Of a stretch of 64,000 nt of DNA, positions 36,997 to 44,866 are shown piece by piece. Both the position numbers and the translations under genes were made by a program. The DNA lies in contig NZ_JAFMZZ010000001.1 in assembly GCF_017356245.1 (NCBI RefSeq), positions 2,428,196 to 2,492,195 of the forward strand. Direction: 5' to 3'. Position 1 is the first letter of the stretch, and each line of letters opens with the position of its first letter. This stretch comes from Bordetella petrii. Its GTDB lineage: Bacteria; Pseudomonadota; Gammaproteobacteria; Burkholderiales; Burkholderiaceae_B. The notes under the pieces were generated by a model. The model did no database searches. It was not told the DNA's origin and worked only from the letters and a program-made list of their open reading frames with translations.

Positions 36997-37485
36997 TCAC
37001 CACCCCGCCAGCGGCAGCGCGCCGCCCAGCGTCACGCCCAGGCGCGTGAACCCCAGCCAGCAGATAATGCCCAGCGCCAGGCCGATGGCGCAGTCGAGCA
37101 CCACGCGGCGCGACCCGAAGGCATGCGTGACCAGCGCGAACGCCAGCATCGCCGTCAGCGGAAAACCCAGCGGCCGCATGGTGAGCAGGGGAATGGCCGC
37201 CCCCGCCGCCGCGAAAAGCAGCGCCTTGCGCGAGGGGCGCGCGCCGGCTTCGGCGCTTTCGGCCTCTTGCGGCTCGAAGGAATCGCCGCGCGCGATCTGC
37301 GCCAGCAGGGTCAGGCCCAGCGCGATCAGCGCCGCCCCCACCAGCATGACAAAGTCGCCAGGCCCTACGCCTGCGTAGCCGCCCGACTTGGGCAGCGCGT
37401 ATCCCTGCTGCAGCCAGACCGCCCCGATGGCGATCACGGCCAGCCCCAGCCACCATGGACGGCGGCGCGGCGGGTTTGCGGACAT
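36997..37485 (-). CDS. tctB: Tripartite tricarboxylate transporter small membrane subunit
   Basis: A 162-residue TctB protein with four predicted membrane helices. Sequence conservation is low in this family, so the call rests on length, hydrophobic pattern and position between tctC and tctA. The unit is compact: 22 bp after tctC and 1 bp before tctA. Confidence 0.88.
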   Translation of the reverse strand: MSANPPRRRPWWLGLAVIAIGAVWLQQGYALPKSGGYAGVGPGDFVMLVGAALIALGLTLLAQIARGDSFEPQEAESAEAGARPSRKALLFAAAGAAIPLLTMRPLGFPLTAMLAFALVTHAFGSRRVVLDCAIGLALGIICWLGFTRLGVTLGGALPLAGW

Positions 37486-37507
37486 GGCGGTCTCCTGTGC
37501 CGGCGCG

Positions 37508-38461
37508 TTACTTGACCAGGCCCAGGTCCTTCAGCACTTGTTCCTGGCGGACTTTTTCTTCGTCCAGGAACTTGGCGAACGCGTCGCCCGCCAGATAGGC
37601 ATCCGACCAGCCATGGTCGGCCAGCGTCTTTTTCCATTGCGGCGAGGCGTGCATCTTCTGGAAGCGGTCCAGCCACATGTCGCGCCCCTGCTTGCTCATG
37701 CCGGGCGCGCCGATGATGCCGCGCCAGTTGCCGATGACCACGTCCACGCCCGATTCTTTCAGTGTGGGCGCGTCCACGCCGGGCAGCCGCTGCTCGGACG
37801 TGACCGCGATGATGCGCAGGCGCTTCTGGTCGGCGTAGGGCTTGAATTCCGACAGGCCCGACAGCGCCAGCTTGAGCTGCCCGCTGACCAGCAGCGGCAC
37901 CAGCTCGGCGCCGCTGGGATAGGGAATGTAGTTCAGCTTGCTGGGCGGCACGCCGGCCGACTTGGCGATCAGCCCGGCGGCCACCTGGTCGACCCCGCCG
38001 ACCGAGCCGCCGCCGATGGCCAGCGCGCCCGGATTCTTGCGCAGCGCGGCGATCACGTCGGCCACATTCTTGATGGGCGAATCCATGGGCACCGCCAGCA
38101 CATCGGCGTCGTCGGTCAGGCGCACCAGCGGCGTGATCGTGTCCAGCGTGACCGGCGATTTGTTGAGGATGATGCCGCCGACCAGGATGGAGCCCATCGA
38201 CATGATGGCATTGTCGTCGTTCTTGCTGGTATTGATGAATTCGGCCAGCCCGATAGTGCCGCCCGCCCCGCCCTTGTTGGTGACCTGGTAGCCGTCGGTG
38301 AAGATGCCGGCTTCCTGCATGACCTGCATCGGCACGCGGGCCGCGGCATCGTAGCCGCCGCCGGGGCCGCCCGGGGCCATGACCTTGGCCGGCGCGGCGC
38401 CCGCGGCCAGCGGCAGCGCGGCCACGGCCAATGAAACCAGAACCTGTTTGATGCGTAGCAT
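37508..38461 (-). CDS. tctC: Tripartite tricarboxylate transporter receptor TctC (Bug family)
   Basis: A 317-residue periplasmic receptor with a signal peptide (MLRIKQVLVSLAVAALPLAAGA) and the Bug fold (VMAPGGPGGGYDAAAR, TNKGGAGGTIGLAEF). It is the only one of the four Bug receptors in this window with its TctB and TctA partners beside it, so it can be linked to a specific permease. ATG 38461 has an AAGGAG ribosome site and is preferred over an upstream in-frame ATG at 38485. A LysR gene lies upstream on the same strand. Confidence 0.93.
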   Translation of the reverse strand: MLRIKQVLVSLAVAALPLAAGAAPAKVMAPGGPGGGYDAAARVPMQVMQEAGIFTDGYQVTNKGGAGGTIGLAEFINTSKNDDNAIMSMGSILVGGIILNKSPVTLDTITPLVRLTDDADVLAVPMDSPIKNVADVIAALRKNPGALAIGGGSVGGVDQVAAGLIAKSAGVPPSKLNYIPYPSGAELVPLLVSGQLKLALSGLSEFKPYADQKRLRIIAVTSEQRLPGVDAPTLKESGVDVVIGNWRGIIGAPGMSKQGRDMWLDRFQKMHASPQWKKTLADHGWSDAYLAGDAFAKFLDEEKVRQEQVLKDLGLVK

Positions 38462-38541
38462 GGATGTCTCCTTGGGGCGCGGCACCCGCTGCGGGTATCG
38501 GCCAGTTGCCTGTTTATTGATGTGCGGTTCAGCAGGCTTCG

Positions 38542-38570
38542 ATACTAGACAGTTTCTGGTGCCTCGCCAA
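38542..38570 (-). promoter_or_regulatory. Candidate sigma70 promoter for tctCBA
   Basis: On the reverse strand TTGGCG (38570-38565), a 17-bp spacer, and TAGTAT (38547-38542), each matching four of six consensus bases. It lies 81 bp upstream of the tctC start, in the gap between the LysR gene and tctC. Confidence 0.5.
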
Positions 38571-38613
38571 GCGACGCGCGGCGCCCCTGTTCAGCATGCC
38601 GACAGAATGCGCA

Positions 38614-38635
38614 CCGCCATCGGCGCCGATGGCGG
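38614..38635. other. 22-bp perfect palindrome after the LysR gene
   Basis: The arm CCGCCATCGGC is followed at once by its exact reverse complement, 6 bp after the LysR stop on the reverse strand and upstream of the tctC promoter. No T-run follows. It may act as a terminator-like hairpin or as a regulator site. Confidence 0.5.
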
Positions 38636-38641
38636 GCGGGT

Positions 38642-39550
38642 TCAGCGCGCGCACAGGCGCCTGAGAATGTCGGCCAGGCCCCGTGCGGCCGGCCCCAGCG
38701 GCGCATCCAGCCGGTGGGCCAGATAGACTTCCGAGGCCGCGGCGCTGTTGCGCCCCAGCGCCGGCGTGCGCACCCGGACCAGGCGCGCCTCGTCCAGGTC
38801 GCGCTGCACCTGCCACTGGGGCAGTCGGCCCCAGCCCACGCCCGCCAGGATCAGCGCGTGCTTGGCGTCCTGATTGCCCACGCGATACGTGCGCGGCGAG
38901 ATGACGCCAAAATCGCGGCCGCCGGAATGCGGCGTCGGATCGGCCAGCACGATCTGCACATGGTCGGCCAGTTCGGCAGCGCCGATGCGCTCGCCGTGGG
39001 CGCGCGCGGCAAGCGGATGCCCGGCCGCCACGACGGCCACCTGGCTTACCACCGACAGGGCCTCGAAGACGATGCGCGGATCGCGGAAGTTTTCTCCGGC
39101 CATGATGGCCAGGGTGCAGCGCCGTTCCAGCAAGGCCTGCAAGGGCCCGCCCAGCGGCGCGATGTCGAGCCGGATCGCCACCGACGGATAGGCGGCCTGC
39201 AGTTCAGCCAGCGCCGCGCCGATCTGGTGTAGCGGAAACAGGGTGTCGACCACCAGCGCCAGTTCCAGTTCGACGCCTTCGCCAAAGCCGCGCGCGCGGG
39301 CCCGCATGGCGTCGACGCGCAGCAGAATGTCGCGGGCGTTGACCAGCAGCGCGTGCCCCTGCGGCGTCAGCACCGGGCGATGGCCCGACCGGTCGAACAA
39401 GGCGATGCCCAGCTGCGCTTCCAGATTGGCGATGCTGGCGCTGACGCCGGACTGCACGCGCCGCAGCCTGGCGGCGCCCGCGCGAAAGCTGCCCTGCTCG
39501 GCCACCGTCACGAAAGTGCGAATCTGGTCCAGCGTCAGCGCGTCGAGCAT
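38642..39550 (-). CDS. LysR-family transcriptional regulator
   Basis: A 302-residue LysR protein: winged helix at residues 1-62 or so (MLDALTLDQIRTFVTVAEQGSF...SGVSASIANLE) and an effector-binding domain. It sits between a divergent MFS gene (95 bp away) and the downstream tctCBA operon on its own strand, so it could control either. The nearby TCAGA-ACAA-TCTGA site is in the MFS gap. The effector is unknown. Confidence 0.88.
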   Translation of the reverse strand: MLDALTLDQIRTFVTVAEQGSFRAGAARLRRVQSGVSASIANLEAQLGIALFDRSGHRPVLTPQGHALLVNARDILLRVDAMRARARGFGEGVELELALVVDTLFPLHQIGAALAELQAAYPSVAIRLDIAPLGGPLQALLERRCTLAIMAGENFRDPRIVFEALSVVSQVAVVAAGHPLAARAHGERIGAAELADHVQIVLADPTPHSGGRDFGVISPRTYRVGNQDAKHALILAGVGWGRLPQWQVQRDLDEARLVRVRTPALGRNSAAASEVYLAHRLDAPLGPAARGLADILRRLCAR

Positions 39551-39565
39551 GATCGTTTTTTATGA

Positions 39566-39579
39566 TCAGAACAATCTGA
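39566..39579. promoter_or_regulatory. Candidate LysR binding site between LysR and MFS genes
   Basis: TCAGA and TCTGA around ACAA, in an AT-rich 95-bp divergent gap, 16 bp upstream of the LysR start. The spacing and symmetry fit a LysR half-site pair. Confidence 0.45.
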
Positions 39580-39645
39580 ATTATGTCACTTCTACTGCTC
39601 GACTTCCGTCGCTAGTATTTCGCCAAGACCGCTTCCCTTTCCACC

Positions 39646-40881
39646 ATGACTCATCCGCCAGCAGCTGTTTTCCGTACCCGATGGGCCGCCGTGGCCGTGG
39701 TGGTCGCCTGCGGCGTGGTCGCCGCCATGCAGGTCGGCAAGGCCGCCATCGCCGGGCCGATGCTGCAGGCCGACCTGCGCCTGAACCTGGACGCCCTGGG
39801 CTGGCTGAGCGGCATTTTCGCCGTGCTGGGCGTGGTGGGCGGGATTCCGGCCGGCGTCATCGTCGGCAGCCTGGGCAGCCGGCGCGTGCTGGTCGGCGGC
39901 CTGCTGGCCACGGCCGCCGGCACCGCGGCGGGCGCCGCCAGCCCTTCCTATGGCTGGCTGCTGGCTTCGCGCGTGATCGAAGGCGCGGGCTTCCTGTTCA
40001 TCACGGTGGCCGCGCCCTCGGTGCTGCAGCGGCAGGACGTGGTGCACGAAAGCCGCCGCGACCTGGTGTTTTCGCTATGGAGCTGCTTCATGCCTGCCGG
40101 CATGGCCATCGCCATGCTGGCCGGCCCGCTGCTCGGCGGCTGGCGCCCCCTGTGGTGGGCCAGCGGCGGCCTGGTCCTGCTGGCCGCCCTGGCGGTGCTG
40201 GCGGCCGTGCCCGGCCACGGCGCCCGCGCGCCTGGAGGCTGGCGCGCCGCGCGCCATGACGCCGCCCGCGTCGCGCGGGCGCGCGGCCCGCTGCTGCTGG
40301 CCGCCGTGTTCGCCTGCTACAGCCTGATGTTCTTCGCGCTGTTCAGCTTCCTGCCGGTACTGCTGATGGAACGCATGGAAGCCAGCCTGCGCACCGCCGG
40401 ACTGCTCAGCGCCCTGGCCTCGGCCGTCAACATCCTGGGCAACCTGGCCGCCGGCCATTTGCTGGCGCGCGGCGTGGCCCGGCCGGTGCTGCTGGGCGCG
40501 GCCAGCCTGGCCATGGGCGCAGCCGGGCTGGGCATTTTCCTGCCACTGCTGCCCGACGCGGGCACGTTCCTGCTGTGCATCGTGTTCTCGGCGGTGGGCG
40601 GGCTGATCCCCGCCACCCTGCTGTCCGGCGCACCGCTGGCGGCGCCCGCGGCCGGCCTGGCGCCGATCGTGCTGGGCCTGGTCATGCAGGGCAACAACCT
40701 GGGCCAGATCGCCGGGCCGGTGGCCGTGGGCAGGGCCATCGATACCTACGGCTGGCATGCCGCCGCCCTGATCGTGGCGGCGGCGGCGCTGCTTGCCGCC
40801 GCCGCCGCGGCCGCCCTGCCCGGCGCCCACCCGGCATGCCGGCTTACTGCACCGCAGGAAAATCGACGTCGGTGTCGTTGA
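39646..40881 (+). CDS. MFS transporter
   Basis: A 411-residue major facilitator protein with twelve predicted helices. The loop 2-3 motif is seen as GSLGSRRVLVGG. It resembles the CynX/NimT-like subgroup in length and pattern, but the substrate cannot be assigned. It is divergent from a LysR gene that probably controls it. Its last 38 bp overlap the 3' end of the convergent AhpD-like gene, and the C-terminal tail there (ENRRRCR) is likely dispensable. Confidence 0.87.
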   Translation: MTHPPAAVFRTRWAAVAVVVACGVVAAMQVGKAAIAGPMLQADLRLNLDALGWLSGIFAVLGVVGGIPAGVIVGSLGSRRVLVGGLLATAAGTAAGAASPSYGWLLASRVIEGAGFLFITVAAPSVLQRQDVVHESRRDLVFSLWSCFMPAGMAIAMLAGPLLGGWRPLWWASGGLVLLAALAVLAAVPGHGARAPGGWRAARHDAARVARARGPLLLAAVFACYSLMFFALFSFLPVLLMERMEASLRTAGLLSALASAVNILGNLAAGHLLARGVARPVLLGAASLAMGAAGLGIFLPLLPDAGTFLLCIVFSAVGGLIPATLLSGAPLAAPAAGLAPIVLGLVMQGNNLGQIAGPVAVGRAIDTYGWHAAALIVAAAALLAAAAAAALPGAHPACRLTAPQENRRRCR

Positions 40882-41383
40882 TGCGGTTGAAGGTATTGGT
40901 GAAGAACACCAGGGCAATCACCAGCGAGATCTCGGCCAGCTGCACATCGGTATAGCCCGCGGCGCGGATGGCATCGAACTCGTCCTGGCTGAGGGTGCCG
41001 CTGGTGCGCACGATCTGCCGCACGAAATGCGCCAGCGCGTCGCGCTTGGCATCGCCCGAGGGCTGGCCGGCGCGGATGGCGCGCAGGGCGTCGGCGGGCA
41101 GGCCCGCCAGCTTGCCCAGCAAGGAATGGGCGGCCACGCAATAGTCGCAACCCGTCTGCGCGCTGGCGGCCAGCTTGATGATTTCCAGGTCGTGCTTGCT
41201 GAGCGTGCCGGCGGCCACCGCGCCTTCGGCGTTCAGCACCGCGGCCAGTTGCCTGGGCGCCAGGTGGCCCAGGGCGGCGAAAAGATTGGGCACCTTGCCG
41301 CCGGCGATTTTGCGGATCTGGTCATAGACCTCGGCGGTTGCGCCGGTGGCGGACGACAGGGCGGGAATGGCGATGCGGCTCAT
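40844..41383 (-). CDS. AhpD-like/carboxymuconolactone decarboxylase family protein
   Basis: A 179-residue protein of the AhpD/CMD fold with the redox motif CDYC followed by VAAH (SAQTGCDYCVAAHSLLG), the pattern of peroxidase-linked AhpD and YciW-type proteins. Such proteins often handle oxidative or electrophile stress. The ATG at 41383 has an AAGGAG site. It is divergent from an AraC gene with a cupin sensor, which probably regulates it, and convergent with the MFS gene by a 38-bp overlap. Confidence 0.88.
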   Translation of the reverse strand: MSRIAIPALSSATGATAEVYDQIRKIAGGKVPNLFAALGHLAPRQLAAVLNAEGAVAAGTLSKHDLEIIKLAASAQTGCDYCVAAHSLLGKLAGLPADALRAIRAGQPSGDAKRDALAHFVRQIVRTSGTLSQDEFDAIRAAGYTDVQLAEISLVIALVFFTNTFNRINDTDVDFPAVQ

Positions 41384-41413
41384 GATGTAGCTCCTTGGGT
41401 GGGTTAGAAAAAA

Positions 41414-41427
41414 ACCGATGTATCGGT
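41414..41427. promoter_or_regulatory. Inverted repeat ACCGAT-GT-ATCGGT
   Basis: A perfect 6-2-6 inverted repeat 31 bp upstream of the AhpD-like start, in its leader or promoter. AraC factors usually bind direct repeats, so it may belong to another regulator or form a leader hairpin. Confidence 0.45.
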
Positions 41428-41515
41428 AGGTGCTACTGTAGAGACCGCGATTGATCCCGATAAGTCTTATAAAATCCACATAAATGCCCAATAGTTTCAA
41501 ATCAACGCCGCACCC

Positions 41516-42478
41516 ATGGCTGCCCCGATCGACTGGCTGAGCCGCCTGCTGGAAATCATCACGATTACCGGCCAATTGGAAGTCCGCTGCGCCTATGGCG
41601 CGCCGTGGCGGGTGGCATACGCCCCCTCGGCCGCGCGCGAGATCCCGTATCACGTGGTGCTGAAGGGCCGCGCCATGCTGGAAAACCCCGCTGAAAAATC
41701 GATGCGCGAGCTGGCAGGCGGCGACATCGTGCTGCTGCCGCACGGCTCGGCCCATGTGCTGCACGACGGCAGCGGCGCCGCGCCGACAGCGGCCACCGAG
41801 CGCCAGGGCTTCAACCTGCGCTACAGCGAAAACGGCGGCTCGGGCGAACGGCTGGACATGCTGTGCGGGCGCTTTTTCATTGCGCCGCCCCACGACAGGC
41901 TGGTGCGCGACTACCTGCCGGCCACGCTGGTGGTGCGGGCCGCCGATGACGGCGCCGACGGCCAGCCGTCCGCATCCGCGCACCTGGCCCGGCTGATGGA
42001 CCTGATGCGCGTGGAATCTTCCGGCGAAAGGCTGGGTGGGCACGCCATGCTGAACGCACTGTCCGCGGCGCTGTTCGCCCTGGCCGTGCGCGCCGCCAGC
42101 GAATCCGAGCAGGCGCCGGCCGGCTTGCTGGCGCTGGCCGGCCACCCCCGGCTGGCGCCGGCCCTGCTGGCCATGCTGGGCAACCCCGCACGGCCCTGGA
42201 CGCTGCCCGAACTGGCGGCGCTGTGCAGCATGTCGCGCTCGACCTTCATGCGCCATTTCGAAGGCCGGCTCGGACGTTCGGCCTTCGACTTGCTGACCGA
42301 CATCCGCATGAGCCTGGCGGCCAACGAACTGAAGAAGCCCGCGGCCACCACCGAAGCCGTCGCCGAACTGGCCGGTTATCAATCGCTGTCGGCCTTCCGG
42401 CGCGTCTTCACGCAATGGATGGGAATGACACCGGGACAATGGCGCCGCCAGGCGGCGGCCGGGCCCGGGAACGCCTGA
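41516..42478 (+). CDS. AraC-family regulator with N-terminal cupin sensor
   Basis: A 320-residue regulator. Residues 10-200 or so form a cupin_6-type sensor (VVLKGRAMLEN, AGGDIVLLPHGSAHVLHD). Residues 225-315 or so contain the two AraC helix-turn-helix motifs (WTLPELAALCSMSRSTFMRHFEGRLG and AVAELAGYQSLSAFRRVFTQ). This class often controls a divergent redox or detoxification gene, here the AhpD-like gene 132 bp away. The effector is unknown. Confidence 0.9.
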   Translation: MAAPIDWLSRLLEIITITGQLEVRCAYGAPWRVAYAPSAAREIPYHVVLKGRAMLENPAEKSMRELAGGDIVLLPHGSAHVLHDGSGAAPTAATERQGFNLRYSENGGSGERLDMLCGRFFIAPPHDRLVRDYLPATLVVRAADDGADGQPSASAHLARLMDLMRVESSGERLGGHAMLNALSAALFALAVRAASESEQAPAGLLALAGHPRLAPALLAMLGNPARPWTLPELAALCSMSRSTFMRHFEGRLGRSAFDLLTDIRMSLAANELKKPAATTEAVAELAGYQSLSAFRRVFTQWMGMTPGQWRRQAAAGPGNA

Positions 42479-42560
42479 GGCACTCCAGCGGCGGGCGATC
42501 CGGCTGTTGATCTTGACGGTGCCCCAGCGCAAAATCAGGGCATGGATACCGGAGACAGCC

Positions 42561-43655
42561 ATGACTTTGCTGCTCACCACGCCTGATGTCGCCACCCTGG
42601 TCGAACGACGAACGCTGCCCGGTTTCCTGCGATTGCTCGAACAAGCCATCCACGACGACTTCCTGCGCTGGCCCGACTTCGACAAATCCGCGCGCCTGGC
42701 GACGCACTCGCCCGACGGCGTCATCGAACTGATGCCCGCCGCCGACCACGCGCTGTACAGCTTCAAGTACGTCAATGGCCATCCGAAGAACCCGCGAGCG
42801 GGGCTGCCCACCGTCATGGCCTTCGGCGCGCTGGCCGAAGTGGCCACCGGCAGGCCGCTGCTGGTCAGCGAACTGACCCTTGCCACGGCCCTGCGCACCG
42901 CCGCCGCCTCGGTCATGGCGGCCCGCGCGCTGGCGCGCCGGGGCGCGCGTTCAATGGCGCTGATCGGCAACGGCGCGCAAAGCGAATTCCAGGCGCTGGC
43001 CTTTCACCACCTGCTTGGCGTATCCGAAATCCGCGCCTACGACATCGACCCCGCGGCAACCCGCAAGCTGGCCGGCAACCTGGCCGCCACGCCGGGCCTG
43101 GAAGTGATCGCGGCCGGCAGCACCGCACAGGCCGTGCGCGGCGCCGACATTGTGACCACGATCACGGCCGACAAGACCCGCGCCACCATCCTGACGCCCG
43201 ACCTGATCGAGCCGGGCATGCACCTGAACGCGGTGGGCGGCGACTGCCCCGGCAAAACCGAGCTGCACCGCGGCATCCTGGCCGCGGCATCCACCTTCGT
43301 CGAATTCGAGCCGCAAAGCCGCGTCGAAGGCGACATCCAGCAAATGGACGCCGGCTTCCCGGTCACCGAACTGTGGCGCGTACTGTGCGGCCTGGCCGCC
43401 GGGCGCACCAGCGATGCCCAAGTCACCGTGTTCGATTCAGTGGGTTTCGCCCTGGAAGATTATTCCGTGCTGCGCGTGCTGCACGACGAGGCCACGCGGC
43501 TGGGGCTGGGCCGCGACGTGGCGCTGATTCCCGACCTGCCTGATCCCAGGAACCTTTACTCCGTCTTGCTTGCCGCAGACGGCGCCCGGCCGGCCGGATT
43601 GCCCGCCGGGCACGCCGCTTGCTGCCCGGGCGGGCAAGCCGAGTTCTCAACCTGA
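42561..43655 (+). CDS. Ornithine cyclodeaminase/mu-crystallin family protein
   Basis: A 364-residue NAD(P)-binding enzyme of the ornithine cyclodeaminase family, which converts ornithine to proline or reduces cyclic imino acids. The Rossmann motif is GNGAQSEFQALAF, and LNAVGGDCPGKTELH and the FVEFEPQSRVEGDIQQ block are characteristic of bona fide bacterial OCD. A GGAG site precedes ATG 42561. The last 25 residues (after YSVLLA) are a Cys/Gly/Pro-rich tail that looks like read-through past the usual end. The entericidin-like gene starts 15 bp after the stop. Confidence 0.9.
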   Translation: MTLLLTTPDVATLVERRTLPGFLRLLEQAIHDDFLRWPDFDKSARLATHSPDGVIELMPAADHALYSFKYVNGHPKNPRAGLPTVMAFGALAEVATGRPLLVSELTLATALRTAAASVMAARALARRGARSMALIGNGAQSEFQALAFHHLLGVSEIRAYDIDPAATRKLAGNLAATPGLEVIAAGSTAQAVRGADIVTTITADKTRATILTPDLIEPGMHLNAVGGDCPGKTELHRGILAAASTFVEFEPQSRVEGDIQQMDAGFPVTELWRVLCGLAAGRTSDAQVTVFDSVGFALEDYSVLRVLHDEATRLGLGRDVALIPDLPDPRNLYSVLLAADGARPAGLPAGHAACCPGGQAEFST

Positions 43656-43670
43656 ACCAGGAGAAAGGAT

Positions 43671-43802
43671 ATGGACAGCAAGAAATGGATGCTTGTAATG
43701 GCCCTGCTGGCCGCCAGCGTGACTGCAGGCTGCAATACCATGCACGGCGCCGGCCAGGACATCGAGCGCGGCGGCGAAAAGATTCAGGAGAATTCGCGGT
43801 AG
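43671..43802 (+). CDS. Entericidin-like small lipoprotein
   Basis: A 43-residue peptide: a Lys-containing N-terminus, a hydrophobic segment (WMLVMALLAASVTAGC) ending in a lipobox with Cys21, then NTMHGAGQDIERGGEKIQ, which matches the entericidin A/B pattern of small toxin/antidote lipoproteins. The ribosome site AGGAGAAAGG is excellent. Only one member is visible, unlike the ecnA-ecnB pair of E. coli. It follows the cyclodeaminase gene by 15 bp. Confidence 0.85.
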   Translation: MDSKKWMLVMALLAASVTAGCNTMHGAGQDIERGGEKIQENSR

Positions 43803-43817
43803 AGGTTCCTGCCCCCA

Positions 43818-43994
43818 ATGTCATTGGAAGTTTGTCGCCAAGAGGCTAAAGATTGGGATATTGACGGGCCAAAAGTCGCGAATCAGCTTTTTAAAGCAGG
43901 CTTTTGTCGCAAACCAGCTAATGAACAAGCCATAGCAGCGGCGAGCACTTACCGCAGCAGCTCCAGCGTCCGCCCGTCCGCCCCTTCCGGATAA
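43818..43994 (+). CDS. Possible small ORF in AT-rich scrap
   Basis: A 58-codon frame from ATG 43818 (AGAGG 15-20 bp upstream) to TAA 43992. The first 40 residues (MSLEVCRQEAKDWDIDGPKV, then a basic Cys-containing part) come from sequence clearly lower in G+C than its neighbours. The last 15 codons run antisense to the DUF1810 gene. It may be a real small gene, a gene remnant or chance. No family was recognised. Confidence 0.2.
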   Translation: MSLEVCRQEAKDWDIDGPKVANQLFKAGFCRKPANEQAIAAASTYRSSSSVRPSAPSG

Positions 43995-44374
43995 AACCGG
44001 CCCAGCGCATCGCCGAACCGCGACTCGCCGGACGAAACGGCGTCAAACAGCGTCAGGCATGACCTGAGTTTCAGGTCGTCGGGCGAGCCGAAAATGGCGT
44101 GCGGGTCGGTCAGCCCCAGATCCAGCAGCTGATCCACGCACTGGCGTGGCCGCGCGCCCAGCACGGGATGCCGCAGGTAGGCGGCTGCTTCTTCTTCGGA
44201 CGCGATGCCATAGTACTGAGCGGTGGCGCTGCGGCCCAGCGCCCGCAGCTGCGGAAAAACGAACCACATCCAGTGGCTGGTCTTGCGCCCGCGGGCCAGC
44301 TCACCCAGCGCCTGGTCGTATACGCCGGCCTGGGCATCGACGAAACGCTGCAGGTTGAAGGGGTCCGCGTTCAT
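43949..44374 (-). CDS. DUF1810 family protein
   Basis: A 141-residue cytoplasmic protein of the DUF1810 family (YbaR-like calpastatin-domain annotations exist but are not functional evidence). The conserved blocks FVDAQAGVYDQALGELARGRKTSHWMWFVFPQ and FGSPDDLKLRSCLTLF are present, as is the usual length. Function is unknown. It ends 14 bp before the small lipoprotein gene on the same strand. Confidence 0.85.
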   Translation of the reverse strand: MNADPFNLQRFVDAQAGVYDQALGELARGRKTSHWMWFVFPQLRALGRSATAQYYGIASEEEAAAYLRHPVLGARPRQCVDQLLDLGLTDPHAIFGSPDDLKLRSCLTLFDAVSSGESRFGDALGRFYPEGADGRTLELLR

Positions 44375-44388
44375 CGGCCGCCCCCGGA

Positions 44389-44628
44389 CTACTCATTGAT
44401 CCAGTTCTGCGCGTCCTGGATGAACCACGGCAGATTCAGTCTTTCGCCCTCGCCGGACTGGATCGTCAGGCGGGGCCGGGGCGCGCCGGGGTCGCCGGTC
44501 GCTTCCTGCCGAGTGGCGGGCTGGGCCTGCGGCTCGGGGGGCGGGGATGGCGCATTGGCGCACGCGGCAACCGAGGCGCACAGGGTTGCGAGCAGGCTGG
44601 CCGGGAATATCGAACGGAAGATCTGCAT
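44389..44628 (-). CDS. Small putative lipoprotein, unknown function
   Basis: A 79-residue secreted protein with a hydrophobic N-terminus and lipobox SVAAC (Cys about residue 20), followed by a Pro/Gln/Ala-rich linker and an acidic, Trp-containing tail. GGAG lies 10 bp before ATG 44628. The open frame extends upstream to 44847, but that part lies in the divergent promoter region and does not look coding. No family was recognised. Confidence 0.65.
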   Translation of the reverse strand: MQIFRSIFPASLLATLCASVAACANAPSPPPEPQAQPATRQEATGDPGAPRPRLTIQSGEGERLNLPWFIQDAQNWINE

Positions 44629-44781
44629 GATGCTGGGGCTCCAAATAACAACGCTGGCGGACACGCCAGGCGCCCGGATCGCTGGATCTGCCGAAGCGTG
44701 ATGATCCATCAAGCAAGATGATAAGGCGTCGTCGTGCCCTACCGCTTGGACCGGTGGGACGATAGTCGAATCGATTGGAAT

Positions 44782-44819
44782 GTCATTTAATATGACCCCA
44801 TTAAGAAGTCGGCTTCTTA
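44782..44819. promoter_or_regulatory. Two inverted repeats upstream of the autotransporter
   Basis: GTCAT-TTAAT-ATGAC (44782-44796) and TAAGAAG-TCGG-CTTCTTA (44802-44819), 48-85 bp before the autotransporter start in a notably AT-rich patch. They may be regulator sites or, for the second, a leader hairpin. The whole 44629-44866 gap holds no convincing gene. Confidence 0.5.
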
Positions 44820-44866
44820 TCGCAGTAAACAGCAGCGTTTCGCACACACCTTAGGGCTGGCATGCC

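Noticed and set aside
44629..44847. N-terminal extension of the small lipoprotein gene
   Set aside because: It covers the autotransporter promoter region and would bury the lipobox far from the N-terminus.
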